7,222 nucleotides of DNA from Gammaproteobacteria bacterium. Lineage in GTDB: Bacteria; Pseudomonadota; Gammaproteobacteria; GCF-002020875. How positions within the stretch are numbered: position 1 is the stretch's first letter; every line of letters starts with the position of its first letter. The position numbers and the translations under genes are program-made. The stretch is taken from NCBI GenBank assembly GCA_018671205.1, contig JABHIC010000085.1:1-7222 (forward strand), given 5' to 3'. Shown here piece by piece: positions 1-6,111 of this stretch. The notes under the pieces were generated by a model that was given only the letters and a program-made list of their open reading frames with translations, ran no database searches and was not told the DNA's origin.

Positions 1-45
1 CCCGACCTTGGCAAGGTCGTGCTCTACCAGCTGAGCTATTCCCGC
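1..45 (-). tRNA. tRNA-Gly(GCC), 5' part only
   Basis: Glycine tRNA reading GGC/GGU codons. On the minus strand the sequence begins at 45 with the acceptor strand GCGGGAA, followed by TA, a D arm with GCTC/GAGC stem and AGCTGGTA loop, then the anticodon stem CGACC/GGTCG around the loop TTGCCAA. The anticodon GCC lies at plus-strand bases 10-12. The variable loop, T arm and 3' acceptor strand fall outside the window, so the gene is cut by the edge and not truncated biologically. It lies downstream of gatB in the same orientation, but the promoter at 64-91 suggests that it is transcribed on its own. The identity follows from the anticodon and the overall match to bacterial tRNA-Gly. Confidence 0.95.
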
Positions 46-63
46 TTTATTCAGAGTGAAGGT

Positions 64-91
64 ATTCTACACACCTCTATTTTTTTGTCAA
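64..91 (-). promoter_or_regulatory. sigma-70-type promoter of tRNA-Gly
   Basis: On the minus strand a perfect -35 TTGACA (91 to 86) is followed by a 16-base spacer and the -10 hexamer TAGAAT (69 to 64, five of six consensus). Transcription would begin near base 57, leaving a leader of about 12 bases before the tRNA 5' end at 45. Position, orientation and quality fit a stable-RNA promoter. No clear GC-rich discriminator is visible after the -10. The call is by inspection only. Confidence 0.7.
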
Positions 92-126
92 ATCATTTTT
101 ATCTAACTGATTATAAATGACATTCC
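92..126. other. gatB-tRNA gap without a recognisable terminator
   Basis: AT-rich spacer between the gatB stop and the tRNA-Gly promoter. On the minus strand the only dyads are short and interrupted (GTCA/TGAC and ATCA/TGAT) and they are followed by an A run, not a U run, so no intrinsic terminator is evident after gatB. The gat transcript may therefore read through into the tRNA gene or end by another mechanism. Confidence 0.4.
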
Positions 127-1560
127 CTACTTCAACTTCTCCCGTAGAATCTGGTTGACCTGTCCGGGGTTCGCCTGCCCTTTCGATACTTTCATCACCT
201 GTCCGACAAAGAACCCCAACAACTGCTCTTTGCCCGCTCTGTACTGCTCGGCCTGGGCCGGGTTAGCCGCTATCACCGCATCAATCATTGACTCAATTGC
301 GGCATTATCGGTGATCTGTTTCAGCCCCCTCTTCTCAATCACGTTATCGGCACTGCCCTCACCGCTCCACATTGCCTCAAACACCTGTTTGGCAATCTTT
401 CCAGAGATGGTTTTATCCGCAATGCGTTTGATCATCCCGCCCAGCATTCCGGCAGTGACCGGGGAGTCTGCCAGAGCCGTACCCGCCTTATTGAGGGCGG
501 CAGAGAGCTCTCCCATCACCCAGTTGGCGGCCTGCTTGTTCTCGCCACCGGCAGCCTCAGCCACGGCCTCAAAGTAGGCCGCCATTTCGCGACTACCCGT
601 CAACACACTGGCATCATAGCTACTCAGACCCAGATGGGTGATAAAACGGTGCTTCTTCTCATTGGGGAGCTCCGGCAGCTCTTTCCGTACCGACTCGATA
701 TAGACCTCATCCAATACCACAGGTAGCAGATCAGGATCGGGAAAATAACGGTAATCGTTGGCCTCCTCTTTGGAACGCATTGAGCGGGTCTCGCCCTTAT
801 CCACATCAAACAGGCGGGTCTCCTGAACCACTTTGCCCCCCTCCTCCAAAATATCCATCTGGCGATCAAACTCATAGGCGATCGCCTTCTCCATAAAGCG
901 GAAAGAGTTGAGATTTTTGATCTCGGCGCGGGTACCGTACGCCTCCTGTCCCACTGGACGCAGAGAGATGTTGACATCCATACGGAAGGACCCCTCCTGC
1001 ATATTGCCATCACAAATCTCCAGATACTGCACCAGCGAGTGAATCTTCTTGGCGTAAGCAACCGCCTCTGCGGAGGAGCGGATATCCGGCTCAGAGACAA
1101 TCTCCAACAGGGGGGTACCGGCACGATTGAGATCAATTCCACTCATCCCGTGGTAATCCTCATGCAGTGATTTCCCGGCATCCTCCTCCAGATGAGCACG
1201 AGTCACGCCTATCGTCTTGCTGGAGCCATCCTCAAGATCAATCTCAAGCACCCCTTTACCCACGATCGGCAGCTCAAACTGGCTGATCTGATACCCCTTG
1301 GGTAGATCCGGGTAGAAGTAGTTTTTCCGGGCAAAGACGGAGTGGTGCGCCACCTCAGCATCAATGGCAAGACCAAATTTGGTTGCCATACGGACCACTT
1401 CCCGGTTCAGTACAGGCAGCACACCGGGCATACCCAGATCAATCGCACAGGCCTGTGTGTTGGGCTCTGCGCCAAATGCAGTAGCAGCAGGCGAAAAGAT
1501 TTTTGTCTTGGTTGCGAGTTGGGCGTGAATCTCCAGCCCAATTACTATTTCCCATTCCAT
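127..1560 (-). CDS. gatB: Asp/Glu-tRNA amidotransferase subunit B
   Basis: GatB is the tRNA-binding and kinase/transamidase subunit of GatCAB. It phosphorylates the side chain of Glu on tRNA(Gln) or Asp on tRNA(Asn) and replaces the phosphate with ammonia channelled from GatA. The protein is 477 residues, the usual full length. The N-terminal family signature IGLEIHAQL (7-15) contains E10 and H12, which I expect to be metal-site residues by analogy with S. aureus GatB. Further conserved blocks are DLGMPGVLPVLN (41-52), ARKNYFYPDLPKGYQISQ (77-94), HLEEDAGK (123-130) and AGTPLLEIVSEPD (147-159). The last 150 or so residues form the helical, YqeY-like tRNA-binding tail, ending in a KGQANP..VN segment. 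The ATG at 1560 has a GGAG Shine-Dalgarno site at 1572-1569, 8 bases upstream. It is the last gene of the gat operon, 31 bases after gatA. Whether the enzyme serves tRNA(Gln), tRNA(Asn) or both cannot be told from this window. Confidence 0.98.
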   Translation of the reverse strand: MEWEIVIGLEIHAQLATKTKIFSPAATAFGAEPNTQACAIDLGMPGVLPVLNREVVRMATKFGLAIDAEVAHHSVFARKNYFYPDLPKGYQISQFELPIVGKGVLEIDLEDGSSKTIGVTRAHLEEDAGKSLHEDYHGMSGIDLNRAGTPLLEIVSEPDIRSSAEAVAYAKKIHSLVQYLEICDGNMQEGSFRMDVNISLRPVGQEAYGTRAEIKNLNSFRFMEKAIAYEFDRQMDILEEGGKVVQETRLFDVDKGETRSMRSKEEANDYRYFPDPDLLPVVLDEVYIESVRKELPELPNEKKHRFITHLGLSSYDASVLTGSREMAAYFEAVAEAAGGENKQAANWVMGELSAALNKAGTALADSPVTAGMLGGMIKRIADKTISGKIAKQVFEAMWSGEGSADNVIEKRGLKQITDNAAIESMIDAVIAANPAQAEQYRAGKEQLLGFFVGQVMKVSKGQANPGQVNQILREKLK

Positions 1561-1591
1561 TATTTACTCTCCAAAGCCAAAATCATTGTGC

Positions 1592-3046
1592 TCATGCCAT
1601 ATCCTCCGGTGCCTGACGATGCCAATCGCTCACCTGCTGATACTGGTGGGCCAGATTCAATAACCGGGACTCGTCAAAGTGGTTGCCGATAAGCTGTAGA
1701 CCAACCGGCATTCCATCACTGAACCCTGCCGGAATCGACATCCCGGGCAACCCCGCCAGACTCACCGCAATTGTGTAGATATCCGATAGATACATATTAA
1801 CCGGATCATCGGACTTCTCTCCTTTACGAAATGCGGTGGTTGGCGTCACCGGCCCCATAATCACATCCACCCGCTCAAATGCACGCTGAAAATCCTCACT
1901 GATCAGACGACGCAGCCGCTGTGCCTTCAAATAGTAGGCATCGTAGTAACCGGCAGAGAGGGTGTAGGCTCCAATCATGATGCGGCGCTTTACCTCATCG
2001 CCAAACCCTTCACCACGAGAGCGCTTGTAGAGATCTTCCAGATCTCTCGGATCGTCACAACGGTGCCCATAGCGCACCCCGTCAAAACGGGAGAGGTTAG
2101 AGGAGCACTCCGCAGGGGCAACCACATAGTAGGTGGGAACCGCCAGACGGGTGTTGGGCAGGTCAATATCGACCACCTCAGCGCCCATCTTGCGGTATTC
2201 GGCAATTGCCTCCTGCACCACATTCTCTACCCCCCCATCCAGCCCCTCACTAAAATACTCTCTGGGCAGGCCAATGCGTACCCCTTGCAGTGGGTTGTTC
2301 AGTGTTGCGCTGTAGTCGGGTACCTCACGCTCCATACTGGTGGAATCTTTTGGGTCAAACCCTGCCATCGCACTCAGCATCAGTGCGGCATCCTCCGCAC
2401 TCTGCGTCAATGGCCCCCCCTGATCAAGACTGGAGGCAAACGCAATCATCCCCCAGCGCGAGACCCGCCCATAGGTTGGTTTCAGGCCGGTAACTCCGCA
2501 CAACGCCGCAGGCTGACGAATAGAGCCGCCGGTATCGGTACCGGTCGCTGCCGGTGTCAGCCGAGCTGCCACTGCCGCTGCTGAGCCACCCGATGATCCA
2601 CCCGGCACATACTCTCTGTTCCAGGGGTTACTCACCGCGCCGTAGAAGCTGTTTTCATTGGAGGAGCCCATCGCAAACTCATCCATATTGGTTTTACCCA
2701 GCATCACCACCCCCGCCTCAGACATCTTCTCAACAACGGTGGCATTGTAGGGGGCAATAAAGTTATCCAGCATCTTGGAGCCACAAGAGGTGCGCACCCC
2801 CTGGGTACAGAAAATATCCTTGTGTGCAATCGGCACCCCTGTCAGTGGCCCCGCCTCACCCACAGCAATCTTCTGATCGGCGACAGCGGCCTGTTTCAGT
2901 GCCTCTTCTCCGGTCACCGAAATAAAGCTGTTCAGTGTCGTGTCGAGTCGCTGAATGCGATCCAGATAGTATTGGGTCAGCTCTACGCTGGAGAGTTCTC
3001 GCTGCTGAAGAAGCAGGGCGAGTTCAGTTAATGTTTTCTCTTTCAT
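1592..3046 (-). CDS. gatA: Asp/Glu-tRNA amidotransferase subunit A (glutaminase)
   Basis: GatA is the amidase-signature subunit that hydrolyses glutamine and feeds ammonia to GatB for transamidation of mischarged tRNA. The protein is 484 residues, full length for the family. The Ser-cisSer-Lys catalytic triad is visible: K76 in AHKDIF, S151 in the glycine/serine block GGSSGGSAAA (149-158) and S175 in TGTDTGGSIRQPA (168-180). The spacings 76-151-175 equal those of the S. aureus enzyme (79-154-178). TGLKPTYGRVS and the C-terminal AGLPGMSIPAG segment are also typical. The ATG at 3046 gives the usual N-terminus (a short helix before SSVELTQ), but the bases upstream show no good Shine-Dalgarno match. 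It lies between gatC (78-base gap) and gatB (31-base gap) in one operon. The reading frame is intact and no key residue is missing. Confidence 0.98.
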   Translation of the reverse strand: MKEKTLTELALLLQQRELSSVELTQYYLDRIQRLDTTLNSFISVTGEEALKQAAVADQKIAVGEAGPLTGVPIAHKDIFCTQGVRTSCGSKMLDNFIAPYNATVVEKMSEAGVVMLGKTNMDEFAMGSSNENSFYGAVSNPWNREYVPGGSSGGSAAAVAARLTPAATGTDTGGSIRQPAALCGVTGLKPTYGRVSRWGMIAFASSLDQGGPLTQSAEDAALMLSAMAGFDPKDSTSMEREVPDYSATLNNPLQGVRIGLPREYFSEGLDGGVENVVQEAIAEYRKMGAEVVDIDLPNTRLAVPTYYVVAPAECSSNLSRFDGVRYGHRCDDPRDLEDLYKRSRGEGFGDEVKRRIMIGAYTLSAGYYDAYYLKAQRLRRLISEDFQRAFERVDVIMGPVTPTTAFRKGEKSDDPVNMYLSDIYTIAVSLAGLPGMSIPAGFSDGMPVGLQLIGNHFDESRLLNLAHQYQQVSDWHRQAPEDMA

Positions 3047-3124
3047 ATAATTTTCTACAGGTTATGGAGCGCTATAGGTGTGAGGCAATCGTACAGAAGT
3101 TGCTCAGCGTTTCTCTTCAATCTT
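3047..3124 (-). other. gatC-gatA intergenic spacer
   Basis: Noncoding gap of 78 bases within the gat operon. I see no strong hairpin, no clear promoter and no good Shine-Dalgarno sequence ahead of gatA. A loose promoter-like pair (TTGCCT, then CATAAC after 16 bases, on the minus strand) is present but too weak to call. Confidence 0.4.
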
Positions 3125-3412
3125 TTACTCAATGACTTTAGGCACCAAAAACAGACCTGAGTCGGTCTGTGGGGCATTCGACTGGAGCCGCTCACGCTGG
3201 TTCTCTTCCGTCACCACATCTTCACGTAGTCGCTGTACGGCATCGTGAGGGTGGGCCAGCGGCTCAACCCCCTCCGTATCTACAGCACTCATTTGATCTA
3301 CCAGATCCAGGATTCCAGTGAGATCCTCTGCATAACCAGGGATGGCCGACTCATCAATCGCCAGCCGGGCAAGGTGGGCAATCTTCTCAATCTCTCTCTT
3401 TTCAAGTGACAT
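3125..3412 (-). CDS. gatC: Asp/Glu-tRNA amidotransferase subunit C
   Basis: GatC is the small subunit that wraps around the GatA-GatB interface and stabilises the amidotransferase. The protein is 95 residues from the chosen start, the normal family length. It shows the N-terminal helix with IEKIAHLARLAI (8-19), the central GVEPLAHPHDAVQRLREDVV block and the typical C-terminus APQTDSGLFLVPKVIE. An in-frame ATG exists further upstream at 3442, but it would add ten residues that do not look like family sequence. The start at 3412 has an AGGA site at 3422-3419 with a 6-base spacer, and GatC proteins normally begin MSLxxxxIxxIAxLARL. It is the first gene of gatC-gatA-gatB and diverges from mreB. 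Confidence 0.96.
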   Translation of the reverse strand: MSLEKREIEKIAHLARLAIDESAIPGYAEDLTGILDLVDQMSAVDTEGVEPLAHPHDAVQRLREDVVTEENQRERLQSNAPQTDSGLFLVPKVIE

Positions 3413-3447
3413 TTCTAATCCTGTTTCCAATTTCAACCACAACAGTG

Positions 3448-3457
3448 TGGAATTCCA
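3448..3457. repeat. 10-base perfect palindrome
   Basis: TGGAATTCCA reads the same on both strands and contains an EcoRI-type core. It lies 36 bases ahead of the gatC start codon, in the presumed gatC leader. It is short enough that chance is a real possibility. Its closeness to two longer inverted repeats is the only reason to list it. Confidence 0.4.
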
Positions 3458-3461
3458 TTCA

Positions 3462-3478
3462 CTCTGATCTAATCAGAG
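3462..3478. repeat. inverted repeat, 7-base arms, 3-base centre
   Basis: CTCTGAT and ATCAGAG flank the centre CTA with no mismatch. As RNA from the gatC promoter it would form a 7-pair hairpin with a 3-base loop in the leader, about 50 bases before the start codon. As DNA it could be a dimeric-regulator operator. No U run follows, so it is not an intrinsic terminator in either direction. I do not recognise the motif. Confidence 0.6.
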
Positions 3479-3505
3479 CCAATCTGCCTATCCATCTGAT
3501 AAAGC

Positions 3506-3520
3506 GTGCTAAATTAGCAC
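3506..3520. repeat. 15-base perfect dyad, possible operator
   Basis: GTGCTAAATTAGCAC has 7-base arms (GTGCTAA/TTAGCAC) around a single central A. If the gatC promoter candidate is right, this dyad covers roughly the first 15 transcribed bases, where a bound protein would block initiation. Relative to mreB it lies upstream of the candidate -35, where an activator could sit. It does not match Fur, LexA, Crp, Fnr or the NtrC/sigma-54 patterns that I know. The symmetry is seen; the role is inferred. Confidence 0.55.
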
Positions 3521-3526
3521 AAAGTG

Positions 3527-3555
3527 GGTTAACAGCGCCACAACAATAGTGTCAA
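3527..3555 (-). promoter_or_regulatory. possible gatCAB promoter
   Basis: On the minus strand a perfect -35 TTGACA (3555 to 3550) is followed after 17 bases by TTAACC (3532 to 3527), a poor -10 preceded by TG in an extended -10-like context. Transcription would start near 3520 and give a leader of about 108 bases containing all three inverted repeats. The weak -10 makes this tentative; it could need an activator. Confidence 0.3.
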
Positions 3556-3581
3556 TTCAATGCGCTTCCCCCCTCTCTCTA

Positions 3582-3610
3582 TTGCCCCACTGCAGAGCTA
3601 CTGTTAAAGT
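3582..3610 (+). promoter_or_regulatory. candidate mreB operon promoter (extended -10)
   Basis: The -35 TTGCCC (3582-3587) matches four of six consensus bases. After a 17-base spacer comes TAAAGT (3605-3610), also four of six, with the extended -10 TG at 3602-3603. The expected start near 3617 leaves a leader of about 40 bases with a T run and the mreB Shine-Dalgarno site. No other pair in the region scores better by eye. Confidence 0.45.
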
Positions 3611-3656
3611 TCGACGGCTTTTTTTGCTACAAGCTCTCATTTATTAAGGAAAAAAG

Positions 3657-4697
3657 ATGTTTGGACGCCTGTTTGGAATCTTCTCCAACGATCTATCGAT
3701 TGATCTGGGAACCGCAAACACACTGGTCTATGTTCGTAACCAAGGGATCATTCTGAATGAACCCTCCGTAGTCGCTATCCGAGAAACGGGGCGAGGCAAC
3801 AAGACGATTGCAGCGGTTGGTGCCGAGGCCAAGCGGATGCTGGGACGTACTCCCGGAAATATCACCGCGATCCGCCCGCTCAAGGACGGAGTTATTGCTG
3901 ACTTCAATATCACCGAAAAGATGCTGCAGTACTTTATCCATAAGGTTCATGAGAACCGTTTTTTCAAACCCAGCCCCCGGGTACTGGTCTGCGTACCCTG
4001 TGGTGCTACCCAGGTAGAGCGCCGTGCCATCAAGGAGTCTGCTGAGGGTGCGGGTGCGCGTGAGGTTCATCTCATTGAGGAGCCCATGGCGGCCGCGATT
4101 GGTGCAGGTCTACCAGTCGAACAGCCCGGTGGATCAATGGTGGTCGATATCGGTGGTGGAACCACAGAGGTGGCAATCATCTCACTGGCTGGCGTGGTCT
4201 ACTCTGCCTCGGTTCGAGTTGGAGGTGACCGCTTTGATGAGGCCATTGTCAGCTACGTCAAGCGCAATTATGGCAGCCTGATTGGTGAGGCCACCGCAGA
4301 ACGGATCAAAATGGAGATTGGAAGCGCCTTCCCCGGTGATGAGATCAGTGAAATTGAGGTCCGGGGACGCAATCTCGCCGAGGGGATTCCCCGCGCCTTC
4401 ACCGTCAACAGTAACGAGATTCTGGAGTCCCTCCAGGAGCCACTCTCAGAGATCATCCGTGCCGTACGTGATGCCCTGGAGAAAACTCCACCCGAACTGG
4501 CTGGTGACATCTCGGAACGTGGCATGGTTCTGACTGGCGGGGGTGCACTGCTATGTGACCTGGACCGTCTACTGACAGAAGAGACCGGGCTCCCTGTAGC
4601 GGTAGCAGAAGATCCACTCACCTGTGTTGCCCGTGGGGGAGGACGCGCATTGGAGTTGATGGATGAGATCGGTGTGGCCTCTTTTCTGAGTGAATAA
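3657..4697 (+). CDS. mreB: rod-shape-determining actin homologue MreB
   Basis: MreB polymerises with ATP into double filaments on the inner face of the cytoplasmic membrane and orients the elongasome that inserts side-wall peptidoglycan. The protein is 346 residues (E. coli 347). The N-terminus MFGRLFGIFSNDL (1-13) is the amphipathic membrane-binding segment of Gram-negative MreB. Phosphate-1 loop IDLGTANT (15-22), connect-1 region around LIEEPMAAAIGAG (139-151), phosphate-2 loop VVDIGGGTTEVAI (162-174) and the adenosine motif GMVLTGGGALL (289-299) are all present in order. VPCGATQVERRAI (113-125) matches the family. The ATG has an AGGA site at 3647-3650 with a 6-base spacer. It is first in an mreB-mreC-mreD-mrdA operon; 53 bases separate it from mreC and contain no obvious terminator. 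Nothing is missing or altered. Confidence 0.99.
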   Translation: MFGRLFGIFSNDLSIDLGTANTLVYVRNQGIILNEPSVVAIRETGRGNKTIAAVGAEAKRMLGRTPGNITAIRPLKDGVIADFNITEKMLQYFIHKVHENRFFKPSPRVLVCVPCGATQVERRAIKESAEGAGAREVHLIEEPMAAAIGAGLPVEQPGGSMVVDIGGGTTEVAIISLAGVVYSASVRVGGDRFDEAIVSYVKRNYGSLIGEATAERIKMEIGSAFPGDEISEIEVRGRNLAEGIPRAFTVNSNEILESLQEPLSEIIRAVRDALEKTPPELAGDISERGMVLTGGGALLCDLDRLLTEETGLPVAVAEDPLTCVARGGGRALELMDEIGVASFLSE

Positions 4698-4734
4698 CGG
4701 ACACTAACGCGACTCAATTCGCACAGACTTAATC

Positions 4735-4739
4735 AGAGG
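4735..4739 (+). promoter_or_regulatory. Shine-Dalgarno site supporting the mreC TTG start
   Basis: AGAGG lies 11 bases ahead of the TTG at 4751, a longer spacing than usual. The next in-frame ATG is at 4814 and would remove the conserved cytoplasmic N-terminus and cut into the membrane segment, so the TTG is preferred. Confidence 0.5.
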
Positions 4740-4750
4740 CTCCCTAACCA

Positions 4751-5626
4751 TTGCCTTTCAAAGCCACCTCTCAGGAATCTATTTTCAGAAGGGGGAACGC
4801 GCTCACCCTGAAAATGGTGATCATCCTGTTGCTCTCTCTGACGCTGTTTGTGATCGACCACCGACAGCATAAATCCCACCAGCTTCGAGTCTGGATAGAG
4901 AATGCCATGCTCCCGGTTCACCATCTGATCGACTTTCCACGTATCTTCTCGCTATGGGTGCTGGAGGGGGTACGCTCTCAGGACTCACTGCAGGAAGAGA
5001 ATGCCAGCCTGCGCAGTAAAAACCTGTTACTCCAGCACAAACTACAGAAACAGGAGGCCATTGAGTCTGAAAATAGCCGTCTGCGCAAACTACTCAACGC
5101 CTCATTTATCTTCGGTACCGTACAGAAAGATGACAAAGTCCGACTCGCTGAGATTATTGCGGTAGATCTTGATGCCTTTAACCAGGAGGTTGTACTCAAC
5201 AAAGGGAGCCGTGATGGTGCCTATGTGGGTCAACCACTGATGGATGCGACAGGGGTAATGGGGCAGATCATCCGTATCACTCCCCACTCCAGTACCGCTC
5301 TGCTCCTCTCTTCTCCGCGCCACTCGATCCCGGTTCAGAGCCGCAGAAATGGGCTACGCACCCTGGCGATGGGTACCGGTCACCCCAACCGGCTCAGCCT
5401 CCGTTTTGTCCCATCAGGTAGTGACCTGATCCTCGGTGACACCCTGATCACCTCAGGGCTTGGGGGCCGCTTTCCATACGGTTACCCGGTGGGTACCGTC
5501 CACTCCATCAACGCAGAGGAGGGGGCTCAATTCTCCGAGATCACGCTGACCCCAACCTCGCTCCTGGAGCGGAGTCGTGAGGTGCTGCTAGTCTGGCCAG
5601 ACAGCATAACAGATCCTCTCCAATGA
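4751..5626 (+). CDS. mreC: rod-shape-determining protein MreC
   Basis: MreC is a bitopic inner-membrane protein whose periplasmic part binds and activates PBP2 and links it to MreB and MreD. The protein is 291 residues. It has a short cytoplasmic start with SIFRRG (10-15), equivalent to the IFxRGPS motif of the family, one membrane helix at about 20-37 (LKMVIILLLSLTLFVIDH), a coiled coil at about 75-115 rich in Leu/Glu/Lys heptads, and the paired beta-barrel domains from about 128 to 283, including LNKGSRDGAYVGQPLMDATGVMGQI. The proposed start is TTG; no ATG nearby keeps the N-terminal motif. RRGNAL replaces the common RGPSL form, a mild variation. The stop overlaps the mreD start by ATGA. 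Confidence 0.96.
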   Translation: MPFKATSQESIFRRGNALTLKMVIILLLSLTLFVIDHRQHKSHQLRVWIENAMLPVHHLIDFPRIFSLWVLEGVRSQDSLQEENASLRSKNLLLQHKLQKQEAIESENSRLRKLLNASFIFGTVQKDDKVRLAEIIAVDLDAFNQEVVLNKGSRDGAYVGQPLMDATGVMGQIIRITPHSSTALLLSSPRHSIPVQSRRNGLRTLAMGTGHPNRLSLRFVPSGSDLILGDTLITSGLGGRFPYGYPVGTVHSINAEEGAQFSEITLTPTSLLERSREVLLVWPDSITDPLQ

Positions 5627-6111
5627 ACAGCCGCCCGAGCCCCGAGTGGGGCCGCTTTCTCCTCCTGCTAACTGCCGCCACCCTACTCACACTGGTGCCA
5701 CTGCCCGAGGCCGTCCGCCCCTACCGACCCTACTGGATCATGCTGGTACTCTTTTATCTCGGCACCTACTTCCCACAGCAAAACGGGGTGGTGCGCAGCT
5801 GGCTGTTCGGGCTGCTGGTTGATGGCCTCACCGGCTCCCTGCTCGGCACCCACGGGCTCACCTTCGCCTTTACCACCTATATCACTCTCCAGTTTCATCT
5901 CCGCCTGCGTCTGTTCGCCATTATCCAGCAGATGCTGCTCTTTAGCCTGATCCTTGCGCTCAATCTTGCACTTGAATTTCTGCTTCGCAGTGCCACAGAG
6001 GGTGCCCTGCTATCTCCTCTATTCTGGCTACCTCTGCTAACCACACCGCTACTCTGGCCGCTCTTTTTTCTGCTCCGAGAGCCTCCTATACAGTCTCCCC
6101 GCCGTCGATGA
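5623..6111 (+). CDS. mreD: rod-shape-determining membrane protein MreD
   Basis: MreD is a small polytopic inner-membrane partner of MreC in the elongasome. The protein is 162 residues, the family norm, and mostly hydrophobic, with likely membrane helices at about 10-26, 36-50, 57-76, 78-92, 98-122 and 130-150 (boundaries by eye). The family signatures are RPYRPYWIMLVLFYLG (32-47) and the GLLVDGLTGSLLGTHGL segment (63-79). The tail is short and basic (SPRRR). The ATG overlaps the mreC stop by ATGA and no Shine-Dalgarno sequence is visible in the preceding 20 bases, so translation probably depends on ribosomes finishing mreC. The same overlap joins it to mrdA. Confidence 0.95.
   Translation: MNSRPSPEWGRFLLLLTAATLLTLVPLPEAVRPYRPYWIMLVLFYLGTYFPQQNGVVRSWLFGLLVDGLTGSLLGTHGLTFAFTTYITLQFHLRLRLFAIIQQMLLFSLILALNLALEFLLRSATEGALLSPLFWLPLLTTPLLWPLFFLLREPPIQSPRRR

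Larger units (their letters stand above)
3413..3656. promoter_or_regulatory. divergent gatC/mreB control region
   Basis: The 244 bases between the two start codons must hold the signals for both operons. They contain a perfect minus-strand -35 at 3555-3550, a plus-strand extended -10 promoter candidate at 3582-3610, three perfect inverted repeats (3448-3457, 3462-3478, 3506-3520) and a 16-base pyrimidine run at 3565-3580. A run of seven T lies in the presumed mreB leader (3619-3625). I see no small ORF with a convincing start and no RNA gene. Confidence 0.75.

Noticed and set aside
155..577. Open frame of about 140 codons on the plus strand opposite the 3' end of gatB
   Set aside because: It lies wholly antisense to a well-conserved gene, has no convincing ribosome site and its translation resembles no protein family; it mirrors gatB codon usage.
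877..886. GGCGATCGCC, a cyanobacterial HIP1-like palindrome, occurs here and again at 6866-6875
   Set aside because: Both copies lie in coding sequence and spell Ala-Ile-Ala with the codons GCG ATC GCC (in gatB and mrdA). Codon choice explains them, and two copies are too few to claim a genome-wide motif from this window.
3413..3442. N-terminal extension of gatC by ten codons from an ATG at 3442
   Set aside because: The added residues do not match GatC proteins, and the ATG at 3412 has a well-placed AGGA site.
3506..3520. Reading the dyad as a sigma-54/NtrC or Fur site
   Set aside because: No TGGCAC-N5-TTGC pair is nearby on either strand, the dyad lacks the GCACC/GGTGC NtrC arms, and it does not resemble the Fur box.
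3606..3625. Possible terminator-like AAAG...CTTTTTTT structure ahead of mreB
   Set aside because: The stem is only about four pairs, A/T-dominated, with an 8-base loop, and it lies within the presumed mreB leader; it is unlikely to end transcription.
4268..4717. Open frame of about 149 codons on the minus strand opposite mreB
   Set aside because: The translation is serine/arginine-rich low-complexity sequence, typical of the antisense of a GC-biased gene, and mreB on the other strand is certain.
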